Below the pieces are notes generated by a model. That model searched no databases. It was not told the origin of the DNA and saw only the letters and a program-made list of their open reading frames with translations. From the NCBI GenBank assembly GCA_021818285.1, contig JAKAEO010000015.1:1-33706 (forward strand): a DNA stretch of 33,706 bases, given 5' to 3'. Positions 7,554 to 16,951 of the stretch are shown here, in pieces. Source of the stretch: Myxococcales bacterium. GTDB lineage: Bacteria; Myxococcota; Myxococcia; Myxococcales; Anaeromyxobacteraceae. Within the stretch, counting starts at the first letter, position 1. Every line of letters starts with the position of its first letter. A program made the translations under genes and the position numbers.

Positions 7554-9689
7554 CTACCGCGGCGCGAAGGGCCAGGCGTGGCGGTGGCGCGCCACCGCCA
7601 GGGCGACGATCAGGGCCAGCACCAGCAGCGTGAGCAGCTGGCGCCGCCGCCGCGCCCGGCGGTCCTCGTAGGGGTCGACGAGCGACCGGGTGGCGTTGCG
7701 CGGCAGGACCGCCGTCGCGGTGAGGATGGAGCCCAGCGGGATGTTGAGCCTCACCCGCCCGTTGATGGCCCAGCCGTTGGCGTCGAGCACCGGCCCCAGG
7801 GTGCGCTGGCGGAGCTTCAGCCAGGCGAGCATCGTCGCCGGGCCGGAGATCGCCAGCACCACGCCCAGGACCGCCACCAGCTTCGCCCACCACGGCTCGA
7901 GCGAGAGGAAGCCGGAGACGAAGCCGCCGAACAGCGTGCCGACGGCGCCGGCGCCGACGCCCAGGGCGGCGATGATGCCCACCATCTTGCCGACGTCCAC
8001 CGGCGTGGGCGCGGGCGCCGCCCGGGCGGTGGCGACCTCGGTGGTGCCGGCGGCCGCCGCGGCCAGCCGGGCGTCCGCCTCCTTCTCCTTGGCGGCGGCG
8101 AACCTCGCCGCCTGATCCTCGACCATCCGCACGAACTTCTTGTAGGGCGACCAGAAGGCCTGCCGGATGGAGATCGGGTTCTCGACGATGCGGGTGATGG
8201 TGGCGTCCCAGTCCCGCCCCCTGCGGTCGTAGAAGAGGCCGTTCCGCCCGGGGCGCAGGTAGTCGCTGTCGCCCAGCGTGAAGCAGGCGGCGACCTTCAT
8301 GGCCTCGCCGCCGGGCCGCCGCAGGTCGCAGTAGGCGATGAACATCCGCGACAGGCCCGCCAGCGCCGCGTGCGCCGCCGGATCGTCCACCCGGACGCAG
8401 AGATCGCAGCTCCGGCCGTCGAGGAAGAGCGTCCCGGCCTGGAAGACGGCGGCCACCTTCGGGTCGTAGAAGTCGGCGAAGGAGACGAAGTTCCGCAGCA
8501 GGCGGTACAGGTCGCGCTGGTAGAGCACCATCCGCGCCACGTCGCCGACGGCGTTGGACTCGGCCTCGAGCGCCTGGTCCCGGGCCAGGAGCGCCTCCGC
8601 CTTCCCCTTCCCCGCGGCGAGCAGCGCCTCGACCCGGGGCAGCCCCAGCTTCTCCACCGACGCCCCCTGCTTCGAGGCCAGCCAGTCCCGCCACGGGGCG
8701 AGCTTCGCCTTCAGCTCCTCCCACGCGGCGGCCTCCAGCGCCGGCCGGCCGCCGAGCGCGGCGCGCAGGGCGGCGACGGGACCGGCCCAGGCCGGGTTCA
8801 CCCCCTCGGCGAGCGGCAGCGCCCGCCCCGCCTCCACCCGGGCGATGGGGAACGCGGCCACGTCGCCGCCGGCCGCCAGGTCCTTCGCCGCCAGCGCCTG
8901 GAACTCGGCGTCGGTCCGGTTGAGGAGCGTCGCGCCGCGCGGGTCCATGGCGGCGAGCCGGCAGCGCACGAAGAAGTCGTCCACCTTGGCGCGCAGCCCC
9001 TCCACCGCCGCGTGGACCGCGCCGGTCCCCTCTCCCAGCACCGCCACCTCCGGCGCCCGGCCCCGGGCCGCCCACTCCGCGTGCGCGGCCAGCTCCGCGA
9101 AGAAGGCGTCGAGCCGCTTCCGGTCCACGCCCGGCCGGCCGCTGCGGTCCGGCGCGCCGCCGGCGCAGGCGATGGCGTCGGCGAGGAGCTGGCGCGTCCC
9201 GGCGTCGTCCCCGGCCGCCTCGGGCGGCACCACGCCGTCGCCGTTGAAGTCGGTGCCCTCGAACACGCCCGACAGGTCGGCCACGTCGTCGGGCCCGACC
9301 TCGGCGGCGTCCGGCCGCTTGCGGGCCGCGAGGATCCGGGCCGCCGCCCCGAGGAGCGCCTTCCCCTCCGGCTTCGCGGCGTCGACGGCGGCGAGCGGGA
9401 GCGCCGGCTTCCCCGGGATGAGGCTCCCGAGGTCCGCCAGCCGGGCGTCGCACCACTTCACCGCGGCGATGATCTCGGGGGCGCGGACCCGGCCGTCCTT
9501 GTCGAGGTCGAGCAGCTCCAGCGTGCGGGCGTCCAGCTCCAGCCCCTTCACCGGGCAGGAGAGGGCCACCCAGAGCTTCTGGTCGAGCGACTCGAGGTTG
9601 CGCAGGTCCTCGGCCGTCTCCAGCGAGACCTGGTCCAGCCCTCCGACGCGGTGGAACTTCCAGCGGTGCGGTCCGTCGTTCTCGGGCAT
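7554..9689 (-). CDS. EF-hand and C-terminal membrane protein of unknown function
   Basis: A 711-residue protein that I cannot assign to a characterised family. Two EF-hand-like calcium loops lie near the N-terminus: D61-L-D-K-D-G...E72, a full match, and D147-F-N-G-D-G...E157, a slightly offset one. A large soluble middle follows, with a distinctive stretch at about 389-525 (RDLYRLLRNFVSFADFYDP, a C428-x-x-C431 pair, GLFYDRRGRDWDATI, ENPISIRQAFWSPYKKFV), then an Ala/Lys-rich coiled region (525-550). Hydrophobic segments at about 569-595 and 603-624 form a hairpin, followed by GPVLDANGWAINGR near 632, and a last helix at 684-701 ends in a basic tail. No signal peptide is seen. The ATG at 9689 is the first in frame. 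It may be a membrane-anchored calcium-responsive protein; that is inference. Confidence 0.85.
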   Translation of the reverse strand: MPENDGPHRWKFHRVGGLDQVSLETAEDLRNLESLDQKLWVALSCPVKGLELDARTLELLDLDKDGRVRAPEIIAAVKWCDARLADLGSLIPGKPALPLAAVDAAKPEGKALLGAAARILAARKRPDAAEVGPDDVADLSGVFEGTDFNGDGVVPPEAAGDDAGTRQLLADAIACAGGAPDRSGRPGVDRKRLDAFFAELAAHAEWAARGRAPEVAVLGEGTGAVHAAVEGLRAKVDDFFVRCRLAAMDPRGATLLNRTDAEFQALAAKDLAAGGDVAAFPIARVEAGRALPLAEGVNPAWAGPVAALRAALGGRPALEAAAWEELKAKLAPWRDWLASKQGASVEKLGLPRVEALLAAGKGKAEALLARDQALEAESNAVGDVARMVLYQRDLYRLLRNFVSFADFYDPKVAAVFQAGTLFLDGRSCDLCVRVDDPAAHAALAGLSRMFIAYCDLRRPGGEAMKVAACFTLGDSDYLRPGRNGLFYDRRGRDWDATITRIVENPISIRQAFWSPYKKFVRMVEDQAARFAAAKEKEADARLAAAAAGTTEVATARAAPAPTPVDVGKMVGIIAALGVGAGAVGTLFGGFVSGFLSLEPWWAKLVAVLGVVLAISGPATMLAWLKLRQRTLGPVLDANGWAINGRVRLNIPLGSILTATAVLPRNATRSLVDPYEDRRARRRRQLLTLLVLALIVALAVARHRHAWPFAPR

Positions 9690-9711
9690 GAGCCCCCCGT
9701 TGGCGGGGAAT

Positions 9712-9727
9712 GATCGGTGGATCGGTG
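9712..9727. repeat. Tandem 8-bp direct repeat in the divergent intergenic region
   Basis: GATCGGTG occurs twice back to back (9712-9719 and 9720-9727) in the 125-base gap between the 711-residue gene and mmsA. Direct repeats in such gaps are sometimes regulator half-sites; no regulator can be named. Confidence 0.4.
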
Positions 9728-9814
9728 ACCTGCGGCAAGTCAGCCCAGCGCTCCGTCTCGCATGGGTCGACGGTTGCTTCGCCGGGGCCGTGTTTCATAC
9801 CCTCCAGGACCGCC

Positions 9815-11317
<1,503 letters not shown>

Positions 11318-11340
11318 GCGCGGCCCGGGGCCGGCCCGCC

Positions 11341-11359
11341 ACGCCGGGGAGATCGGCGT
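11341..11359. terminator. Hairpin between convergent mmsA and acyl-CoA synthetase genes
   Basis: ACGCCG (11341-11346) and CGGCGT (11354-11359) form a perfect 6-bp stem with a 7-base loop in the 61-base gap between two converging genes. No T-tract follows on either strand, so it is only a weak candidate for a two-way terminator. Confidence 0.25.
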
Positions 11360-11378
11360 CCCGGGGCCGTGAATCCGG

Positions 11379-13046
11379 TCAGCCCTTCGCCGCGGCGCCC
11401 TGCCTCGCCTGGAGCTCGGCCCGGAGCTGCGCCTTCAGGGTCTTCCCCACCGGGTTGCGCGGCATGGCGTCGAGCACCTCCAGCCGCTCGGGGAGCTTGT
11501 AGGCGGCCACGCCCGCCCCCTTCATGAAGTCGACGATCCCCTCCAGCGTCAGGCGCTCGCCGGGCTTCGGCACCGCGAAGACGCAGACCCGCTCGCCGAG
11601 GATCTCGTCCCGCATCCCGATCGCCGCCACCTCCTGGACGGCCGGATGGCCCACCAGGAGGTTCTCGACCTCCTGGGCCGAGATGTTGTTGCCGCCGCGG
11701 ATGATGATGTCCTTCACCCGGTCGAAGAACTTCATGTACTGCGGCCCCTTCACCTGGAAGAGGTCGCCGGTGCGGAAGTAGCCCTCGGCGTCGAAGGCCC
11801 GCTCGTTCAGGTCGGGCCGGCGGAAGTAGCCGGGCATCACGTTCGGCCCGCGGTAGAGCAGCTCGCCCACCGCGTCGGGCTCCTCGAGCCGCTCCCCGGC
11901 GCTGTCCACCACCTTGGTCCGGAGGAACCGCGTCATGGGCACGGACCAGGTGTAGCCCTTGGCGCCGTAGCGCGGGAACTGGTCCACGCGCCGGTTGATG
12001 TCGGGAACGTCCTTCACCGCCGAGACGATCCCGGTGCCCTCGTTCATGCCCCAGATGTTCCCCATGGGCACGTTCCAGCGCTTCTCGAACTCCTCCAGCG
12101 CCCAGAGCGACGGCGGCGCCGAGCCCACGGTGATGGCCTTCAGGCCGCTCAGGTCGATCCCCTTGGCCGCCGGGTGCTTGAGGATGAGGTTCACCACGGC
12201 CGGCACCAGCAGCGTGTACTGGACCTTCTCCTTCATCATCTGCTGGAGCAGCAGGAGCGGCTCGAAGGGGTGGTGCAGCACCAGCGTGCCGCCGTTCACC
12301 AGCCACGGCGCGAAGACCGTTCCCAGGGCCCCCATGTTCACGAGCGGCCCGGCGGTGAGCAGCGTGTCGCCCGGGCCGATGCCCGGGCTGGAGGCCATGG
12401 CCGCCTGGCAGCGCCAGTTGTTGTGGCTGAGCGGACAGCCCTTGGACTGCGCCTCGGTCCCGGAGGTCCAGCAGAGGGTGAAGACGTCGTTGCCCTCGAC
12501 CGGGATCCGGTCCAGCCGCGGATCGGGCGGGGTCCGCGCCATCTCGCGGACCTGCGCGAGGTCGAGGAGCAGCTTCACGCTCGGCGTCGCCGCCTGGATC
12601 TCCCTCGCCAGGGCCATGTGGCCGAAGCCGTGGAAGCTCTCCACCGTCACCATGGCCCTGGCGCCGGTGTGCGCGGCCACGTAGCCCACCTCCTTGGAGC
12701 GCCACTGCATCGGCACCGGGGTGATGACGGCCCCGGCCCGGGCGATGGCCAGGTAGAGCATCGCCAGCTCCCAGCAGTTCGGGAGCTGCACCACGACGAT
12801 GTCGTCCTTGCCGATCCCGGCGGCGGCCAGCGCCGAGGCCGTGCCCTCGACGGCGCCCGCCAGCTCCCGGTAGGTGACCCGCTCCGGCGGCAACCCCACC
12901 AGCGCCTGCTTGTTGGGCGGATCCACCACCGCGACGTGGCCGGGCATCCGGGCCGCGTGCTCCCGGAAGTCGTCGAGCAGCGTCCGGGTGCCCCAGCAGC
13001 CCGCCGCGCCGTACTCCTCGATCGCGCTCCTCGACGCCAGGATCAT
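11379..13046 (-). CDS. AMP-forming acyl-CoA synthetase with atypical P-loop
   Basis: A 555-residue ANL-superfamily ligase that would activate a carboxylic acid to its CoA thioester via an acyl-adenylate. The adenylate-binding loop at 193-203 reads WTSGTEAQSKG where most family members have YTSGTTGxPKG, so the second Thr-Gly and the Pro are lost while the last Lys-Gly is kept. Later motifs are normal: GYFRTGDLF, DRVKDIIIRGGNNIS and the C-terminal RNPVGKTLK with the catalytic lysine. The ATG (13046) overlaps the stop of the YcaQ-like gene as ATGA, with GGGAGG upstream, so a longer apparent frame is rejected. The substrate is unknown; cyclohexanecarboxylate- or long-chain-CoA ligase types are possible. 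Confidence 0.9.
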   Translation of the reverse strand: MILASRSAIEEYGAAGCWGTRTLLDDFREHAARMPGHVAVVDPPNKQALVGLPPERVTYRELAGAVEGTASALAAAGIGKDDIVVVQLPNCWELAMLYLAIARAGAVITPVPMQWRSKEVGYVAAHTGARAMVTVESFHGFGHMALAREIQAATPSVKLLLDLAQVREMARTPPDPRLDRIPVEGNDVFTLCWTSGTEAQSKGCPLSHNNWRCQAAMASSPGIGPGDTLLTAGPLVNMGALGTVFAPWLVNGGTLVLHHPFEPLLLLQQMMKEKVQYTLLVPAVVNLILKHPAAKGIDLSGLKAITVGSAPPSLWALEEFEKRWNVPMGNIWGMNEGTGIVSAVKDVPDINRRVDQFPRYGAKGYTWSVPMTRFLRTKVVDSAGERLEEPDAVGELLYRGPNVMPGYFRRPDLNERAFDAEGYFRTGDLFQVKGPQYMKFFDRVKDIIIRGGNNISAQEVENLLVGHPAVQEVAAIGMRDEILGERVCVFAVPKPGERLTLEGIVDFMKGAGVAAYKLPERLEVLDAMPRNPVGKTLKAQLRAELQARQGAAAKG

Positions 13047-14374
13047 GTCGGCCCTCCCCTCGGCTGGATGCCGGACCGTACCGCCGCGCGCGGCCGCGGG
13101 CCAGGGGGAGGAGCCGCCGGCCTCCGCCGCGGCGCCGCCGCCGGCGGTGGGAGCAGCGCGGCGAGCGCCCCGCGCAGCGCCGGCGGCGCCGTCGCCCGCA
13201 GCCGCACCACGGGCGTTCCGTGCCACCTGGCGCAGGACCCGACGGCCCGCGCCAGGTCGCGCAGCAGCTCCTCCCCGGGCCGGACCCCCGGCTCGAGCCG
13301 GAGCGCCCGGACCTCGAAGATCCCCTCGGCCCGGTGCGCCTTGGCGTCGAGGCGACCGACCAGCGCGCCGCGCCGGAGGACCGGGAGCACGTAGTAGCCG
13401 TGCCGCCGCCGGGCCGCCGGCAGGTAGCACTCGAGCCGGTACTCGAAGCCGAACATGCCGGCGGCGCGCTCCCGGTCCCAGACCACCGGGTCGAAGGGCG
13501 AGAGGAGGGCGGTGCGGGTGGCCCGGAGCCGGCCCGCCCGGATGCGCTCCGCCGCCGCGAGGTGGTCCCGGTGGACCCAGCCCGGCGCCCGCCAGCCCTC
13601 GACGGCGGCCTCGACCAGGATCCCCTCCTCGGCGAGCGGCCGGAGGTCCTCGTCGCGCAGGCGAGGCCTGGTCCGGAAGTAGTCGTGGACCCAGCGCGCC
13701 TGGGTGACGCCCAGGGCGCGGACCGCCCGCTCGACGAGGGTGCGGCGGGCCTCCTCCGCCCCGGGCAACGCCAGCCCGTCGGCGGCGGGGTGGACGCGGC
13801 TCCGGAGGTCGTAGACGCGCTGGAAGTTCTCGCGCCGGGCGACCATCAGCTCCCCCAGCGCCAGCCAGGCCTCGAGCCACCGCTTCTCCTTCTTCCAGCT
13901 CCACCAGCCCGGCTTCCCCCGCGCGCCGGCCGGCCGCTCGAAGTCGGCCGCCTTCACCGGGCCCCGCGCGCCGACGTGGGCGAGGAAGGCGCGCATCTCC
14001 TCCCCGTTCCGCCGGAGGAGGCGGCGCGCCCGGTCCAGGAACCAGTGGCTGCGCGTCTCGGCGACGCGGCGGTGGAGCGCCCAGTCCTCGATGGGCGCGA
14101 AGCAGGCTTCGTGGGCCCAGCACTCGAAGAGGGCCGCCTCCGCGAGCAGCTCGTCGAGCCAGGCGGGCGCGTAGGGGCCGAGGCGCGAGAAGAGGACGAG
14201 GTAGGGGCTCCGGGCGACGACGTGGATGGTGTCGATCTGGAGCAGCGACATCCGCGCGACGGCCTCGCGGACGTCGCCCTTCGTGGCCCGGCGCCGCGGT
14301 GGCCGGAGCAGCCCCTGGGCGGCGAGGTGGAGGGCGCGCGCCTGCCCGGCGTCGAGGAGGAGGCGGGGCGCCAT
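13043..14374 (-). CDS. YcaQ/AlkX-type winged-helix DNA glycosylase
   Basis: A 443-residue protein of the HTH_42/YcaQ family, whose studied members excise interstrand-crosslink or alkylated bases from DNA. The QxD catalytic motif is at Q46-I-D48 within MSLLQIDTIHVVARSPYLVLFSRLG-like sequence near the N-terminus; the following WAHEACFAP, SPFDPVVWDRER near 340 and YYVLPVL near 370 are also typical. The last 30 or so residues are Pro/Ala/Arg-rich and probably disordered. ATG 14374 is where the family sequence starts; upstream codons belong to the DTW gene region. It lies 13 bases after the DTW gene and overlaps the acyl-CoA synthetase start by 4 bases, giving a three-gene operon of unrelated functions. 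Confidence 0.87.
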   Translation of the reverse strand: MAPRLLLDAGQARALHLAAQGLLRPPRRRATKGDVREAVARMSLLQIDTIHVVARSPYLVLFSRLGPYAPAWLDELLAEAALFECWAHEACFAPIEDWALHRRVAETRSHWFLDRARRLLRRNGEEMRAFLAHVGARGPVKAADFERPAGARGKPGWWSWKKEKRWLEAWLALGELMVARRENFQRVYDLRSRVHPAADGLALPGAEEARRTLVERAVRALGVTQARWVHDYFRTRPRLRDEDLRPLAEEGILVEAAVEGWRAPGWVHRDHLAAAERIRAGRLRATRTALLSPFDPVVWDRERAAGMFGFEYRLECYLPAARRRHGYYVLPVLRRGALVGRLDAKAHRAEGIFEVRALRLEPGVRPGEELLRDLARAVGSCARWHGTPVVRLRATAPPALRGALAALLPPPAAAPRRRPAAPPPGPRPRAAVRSGIQPRGGPT

Positions 14375-14387
14375 GCCGGGACCGACC

Positions 14388-15053
14388 CTACCCCTCCGGT
14401 GTGACGGCGGCGCCGGCGGGAGCCGCAGGGGCCGCGCCGGCCGGATCCCGGGCCGCGCCGCCGCGGTGGCGGGGGCTGTGGCGCGGGCCGCGGGCGCAGG
14501 CGAGCTGGAGCGCGACCGACCGCCGGAAGGCCTCACGCATGGGCTCGAAGCGCGCCGGATCCCGCTCCAGCGCGCCGAGGGCGAGGGCCACCGCCTCCAG
14601 CGTCGAGAGGTGCTCCGGGCCCGGCTCGCGGCGCAGCTCCCCGTAGGCGCTCGCCTGCGCCGGGCGGACCGACAGGCGCGGCAGGGCCGCCAGGAAGGGG
14701 TTGTCGCGGAGCATCCGGCCGGCGTGGAACCAGGTGGCGTCCAGCGCGAAGAGCACCGGCGGCGGCGCGTCGGCGAGCGTGGCGGCGGCCCGGGCGCCCT
14801 CGCCGGGGAAGAGCAGGGCGGCGCCGGGGACGGCGGCGAGCGCCCGCACCCGCGCGTGCCCGGCGAACCGGACGCCCCGGTGCAGCTCCGAGCCCTCGAC
14901 GAGGACGTGGGTGAGCCGGGCGCTGCAGATGGCCAGCCCGGCCTCGCGCGGGTGCTGCAGCAGGACGAGCCGGCTCCGCGCCCGGGCCGGGGGGACGCCG
15001 GCGCAGACGCAGAAGGAGGTCGGGCGGAGGCAGCGGAGGCAGGTGGGGCGCAC
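14388..15053 (-). CDS. DTW-domain tRNA-uridine aminocarboxypropyltransferase
   Basis: A 221-residue DTW protein. Characterised bacterial members (TapT/YfiP) use S-adenosylmethionine to add the 3-amino-3-carboxypropyl group to uridine in tRNA, making acp3U. Four cysteines in a zinc-knuckle pattern (C5, C8, C15, C17) open the protein, then LLQHPREAGL near 31, LFPGEGA near 81, and the DxTW signature D105-A-T-W108 followed by GRMLRDNPFLAALPRL. The last 40 residues are Ala/Pro/Gly-rich. The start is GTG at 15053, directly before the Cys cluster; no purine-rich ribosome-binding site precedes it. It heads the operon with the YcaQ-like and acyl-CoA synthetase genes. Confidence 0.9.
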   Translation of the reverse strand: MRPTCLRCLRPTSFCVCAGVPPARARSRLVLLQHPREAGLAICSARLTHVLVEGSELHRGVRFAGHARVRALAAVPGAALLFPGEGARAAATLADAPPPVLFALDATWFHAGRMLRDNPFLAALPRLSVRPAQASAYGELRREPGPEHLSTLEAVALALGALERDPARFEPMREAFRRSVALQLACARGPRHSPRHRGGAARDPAGAAPAAPAGAAVTPEG

Positions 15054-15172
15054 GGGAGGAGGGAGTGAAGCACGCCGCCGGGGCCGGCGTCGACGGGCGG
15101 CGGGCCGGTGCTTCGCCGGATCCAGCCGCGTCGCGCGGTGACGCCGGGGTGGCGGATCGGCCGGCGTCCCCC

Positions 15173-15201
15173 TTGCTTCCCGCCCGTCCCCCTGTCAGGT
15201 T
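15173..15201 (+). promoter_or_regulatory. Candidate promoter of the NYN-LOTUS / nucleobase-uptake genes
   Basis: TTGCTT (15173-15178) and CAGGTT (15196-15201) are 17 bases apart, giving a predicted start near 15208 and a 35-base leader with AGGAG before the ATG at 15243. The -10 box overlaps a 6-bp inverted repeat GTCAGG-N7-CCTGAC (15194-15212), where a repressor could bind. It is based on sequence pattern only. Confidence 0.35.
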
Positions 15202-15242
15202 GCCGGCCTGACCGGCCGCCACGGCCCCAGGAGATACCCCGC

Positions 15243-16031
15243 ATGAAGCGCGAGCCGCTCGACCAGCGCATCGCCCTGTTCATCGACTTCGAGAACCTCG
15301 TCACCCGCACCGGGCTGGAGGCCTCCACCTTCGACCTGCAGCCGGCGCTCGACACCCTGCTGGAGAAGGGCAAGGTGGTCTTCCGCCGCGCCTACGCCGA
15401 CTGGACCCGCTTCCCCGAGGCCACCCAGCGGCTCCACGACAAGGGCGTCGAGCTGGTGGACGTGCCCCCCTCCACCCGCGCCGGGAAGAACGGCGCCGAC
15501 GTCCGGCTGGTGATCGACGCGCTGGAGCTGGCCTACCTGCGCGAGCACATCGACACCTTCGTGCTGGCGTCGGGCGACAGCGACTTCTGCCCGCTCGCCT
15601 ACAAGCTGCGCGAGAACGACCGGACCGTCATCGGCATGGCGGTGAAGGAGTCCACCAGCCCGCTCTTCGTGAAGGCCTGCGACGAGTTCATCTACCTGCG
15701 CGCCGGCGGGGGGCGGCGGCGCGAGGCCGGCGGCGGGTCGGGCGGCGGCGGCGCGGCGGGCCAGCCGCGGGAGAAGCCGAAGGAGAAGGTGATCCCCGAG
15801 ATCGCCCGGGAGTCGCTGTCGGCCATCCTGGCCCGGGCCACCGCCCCGGTGAACCCCTCGGCCATCAAGGCGGCCATCGTCCGCCGCGAGCCGGACTTCG
15901 ACGAGCGCGACCACGGCTTCTCCTCGTTCTCCCGGCTGCTCGAGGCCATGGAGAAGGAGGGGCTGTGCCGCCGCGAGCAGGGGGCCAAGGGGCAGTGGTA
16001 CGTGCTGCCGCCGGAGGCCCCGGCCGCCTGA
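15243..16031 (+). CDS. NYN (LabA/DUF88-type) PIN-like nuclease domain fused to LOTUS/OST-HTH domain
   Basis: A 262-residue protein in two parts. The NYN/PIN-like domain (about 9-152) shows the acidic metal-binding set expected of such RNases: D15 in LFIDFENL, D86 in NGADVRL, and D112/D114 in ASGDSDF. A Gly/Arg/Lys-rich linker (about 154-182) leads to a C-terminal winged-helix LOTUS/OST-HTH domain (about 186-257; PSAIKAAIVRREPDF, FSSFSRLLEAMEKEGL), which in other proteins binds RNA, including G-quadruplexes. RNA cleavage or RNA handling is the likely role; no target is known. AGGAG precedes the ATG. It reads into the Tsx-like gene about 67 bases on, the first of three membrane-transport genes. 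Confidence 0.9.
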   Translation: MKREPLDQRIALFIDFENLVTRTGLEASTFDLQPALDTLLEKGKVVFRRAYADWTRFPEATQRLHDKGVELVDVPPSTRAGKNGADVRLVIDALELAYLREHIDTFVLASGDSDFCPLAYKLRENDRTVIGMAVKESTSPLFVKACDEFIYLRAGGGRRREAGGGSGGGGAAGQPREKPKEKVIPEIARESLSAILARATAPVNPSAIKAAIVRREPDFDERDHGFSSFSRLLEAMEKEGLCRREQGAKGQWYVLPPEAPAA

Positions 16032-16088
16032 TCCCCCGGCCGGGTGTCAGATCCCGCGGCTAGGTTGCCCGCCGGTGCACCAACCACC

Positions 16089-16094
16089 GAGGGG
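16089..16094 (+). promoter_or_regulatory. Ribosome binding site favouring a TTG start for the Tsx-like gene
   Basis: GAGGGG sits 4 bases before TTG 16099. The alternative GTG at 16075 has no such site, but lies 8 bases after a -10-like TAGGTT (16061-16066) and could be a leaderless start. If transcription begins near 16073, the TTG gets a short leader carrying this site. Confidence 0.45.
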
Positions 16095-16098
16095 CTCC

Positions 16099-16935
16099 TT
16101 GACCGCACATCGTGTGTCGCTCGCCGCCGGCCTGCTGGCCGCCGCCCTGGCCCTGCCCCGCGCCGCCGCCGCGGACGGCTTCTCGACCACCAACGTCCAG
16201 CTGCTGCAGGGCTACAACTTCCACGACAACCTGCTCGGGTACGACACCCGGAGCGGGACGATGACCACCGTCACGGTGAACCACTTCAGCACCTGGGAGT
16301 ACGGCGACAACTTCGCCTTCGTCGACCTCTACCGGGGCGAGTTCGTGGACGGGCTCACGCCCACCGGGAGCACCGCGGACGTCTACGTGGAGTGGCACCC
16401 GCGCCTGTTCCTGAACAGGCTCCTCGGCCTGGGCGGCGCCGGCCCGATCCGCAACTGGGGCCTGGCCGGCGAGATCAACCAGTCGCGGGACTTCAGCGCC
16501 TACCTGGGCGGCCTGGGGGTGGACCTGGCCATCCCCGGCTTCGCCGTCGCCGGCGTGAACCTCTACTACCGGTACGCCGACGTCACGGTGCGCCTCGCCG
16601 AGGCCGCCGGCACCTTCTCGGCGCTGAACTTCTACCACCACACCTGGCAGCTCTCGCCCTTCTGGACGGTGCCCTTCGGCCTGGGGCCGCTCCAGCTCGT
16701 CTTCACCGGCTTCGCCGACCTCACCACCGACCGGATCGCCGGCAAGACCAGGCTCGACCTCATGACCCAGCCGGAGCTGCTGCTCGACCTCGGGGCGCTG
16801 GTCGCCGGGGGCAAGCCCGGGCGCTTCCACGCCGGCGTCGAGTGGTACGTCCACGCCTTCCCGAATCCGGGCCGGAACGGCGCCATGAAGGTGGTGTCGG
16901 TGCCGCAGGCGATGGTCCAGTGGACCGTCTACTGA
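16099..16935 (+). CDS. Tsx-like outer-membrane nucleoside channel protein
   Basis: A protein of 278 residues from the TTG start, or 286 from GTG 16075. A signal peptide is clear: basic TAHR, a hydrophobic run of Leu/Ala, and a likely cleavage after PRAAAA. The mature part alternates short aromatic-rich strands and loops, ends in an aromatic residue (QWTVY) as beta-barrels do, and carries family-like stretches (WEYGDNFAFVDLYRGEF, YVEWHPRLFLNRLLG, GLGVDLAIPGF with NLYYRYADV) comparable to the nucleoside channel Tsx of enteric bacteria. It likely lets nucleosides or nucleobases cross the outer membrane. The next two genes, 16 and 11 bases apart, are nucleobase permeases, supporting that role. 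Confidence 0.8.
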   Translation: MTAHRVSLAAGLLAAALALPRAAAADGFSTTNVQLLQGYNFHDNLLGYDTRSGTMTTVTVNHFSTWEYGDNFAFVDLYRGEFVDGLTPTGSTADVYVEWHPRLFLNRLLGLGGAGPIRNWGLAGEINQSRDFSAYLGGLGVDLAIPGFAVAGVNLYYRYADVTVRLAEAAGTFSALNFYHHTWQLSPFWTVPFGLGPLQLVFTGFADLTTDRIAGKTRLDLMTQPELLLDLGALVAGGKPGRFHAGVEWYVHAFPNPGRNGAMKVVSVPQAMVQWTVY

Positions 16936-16951
16936 TCCGGGAGGACCGCCC

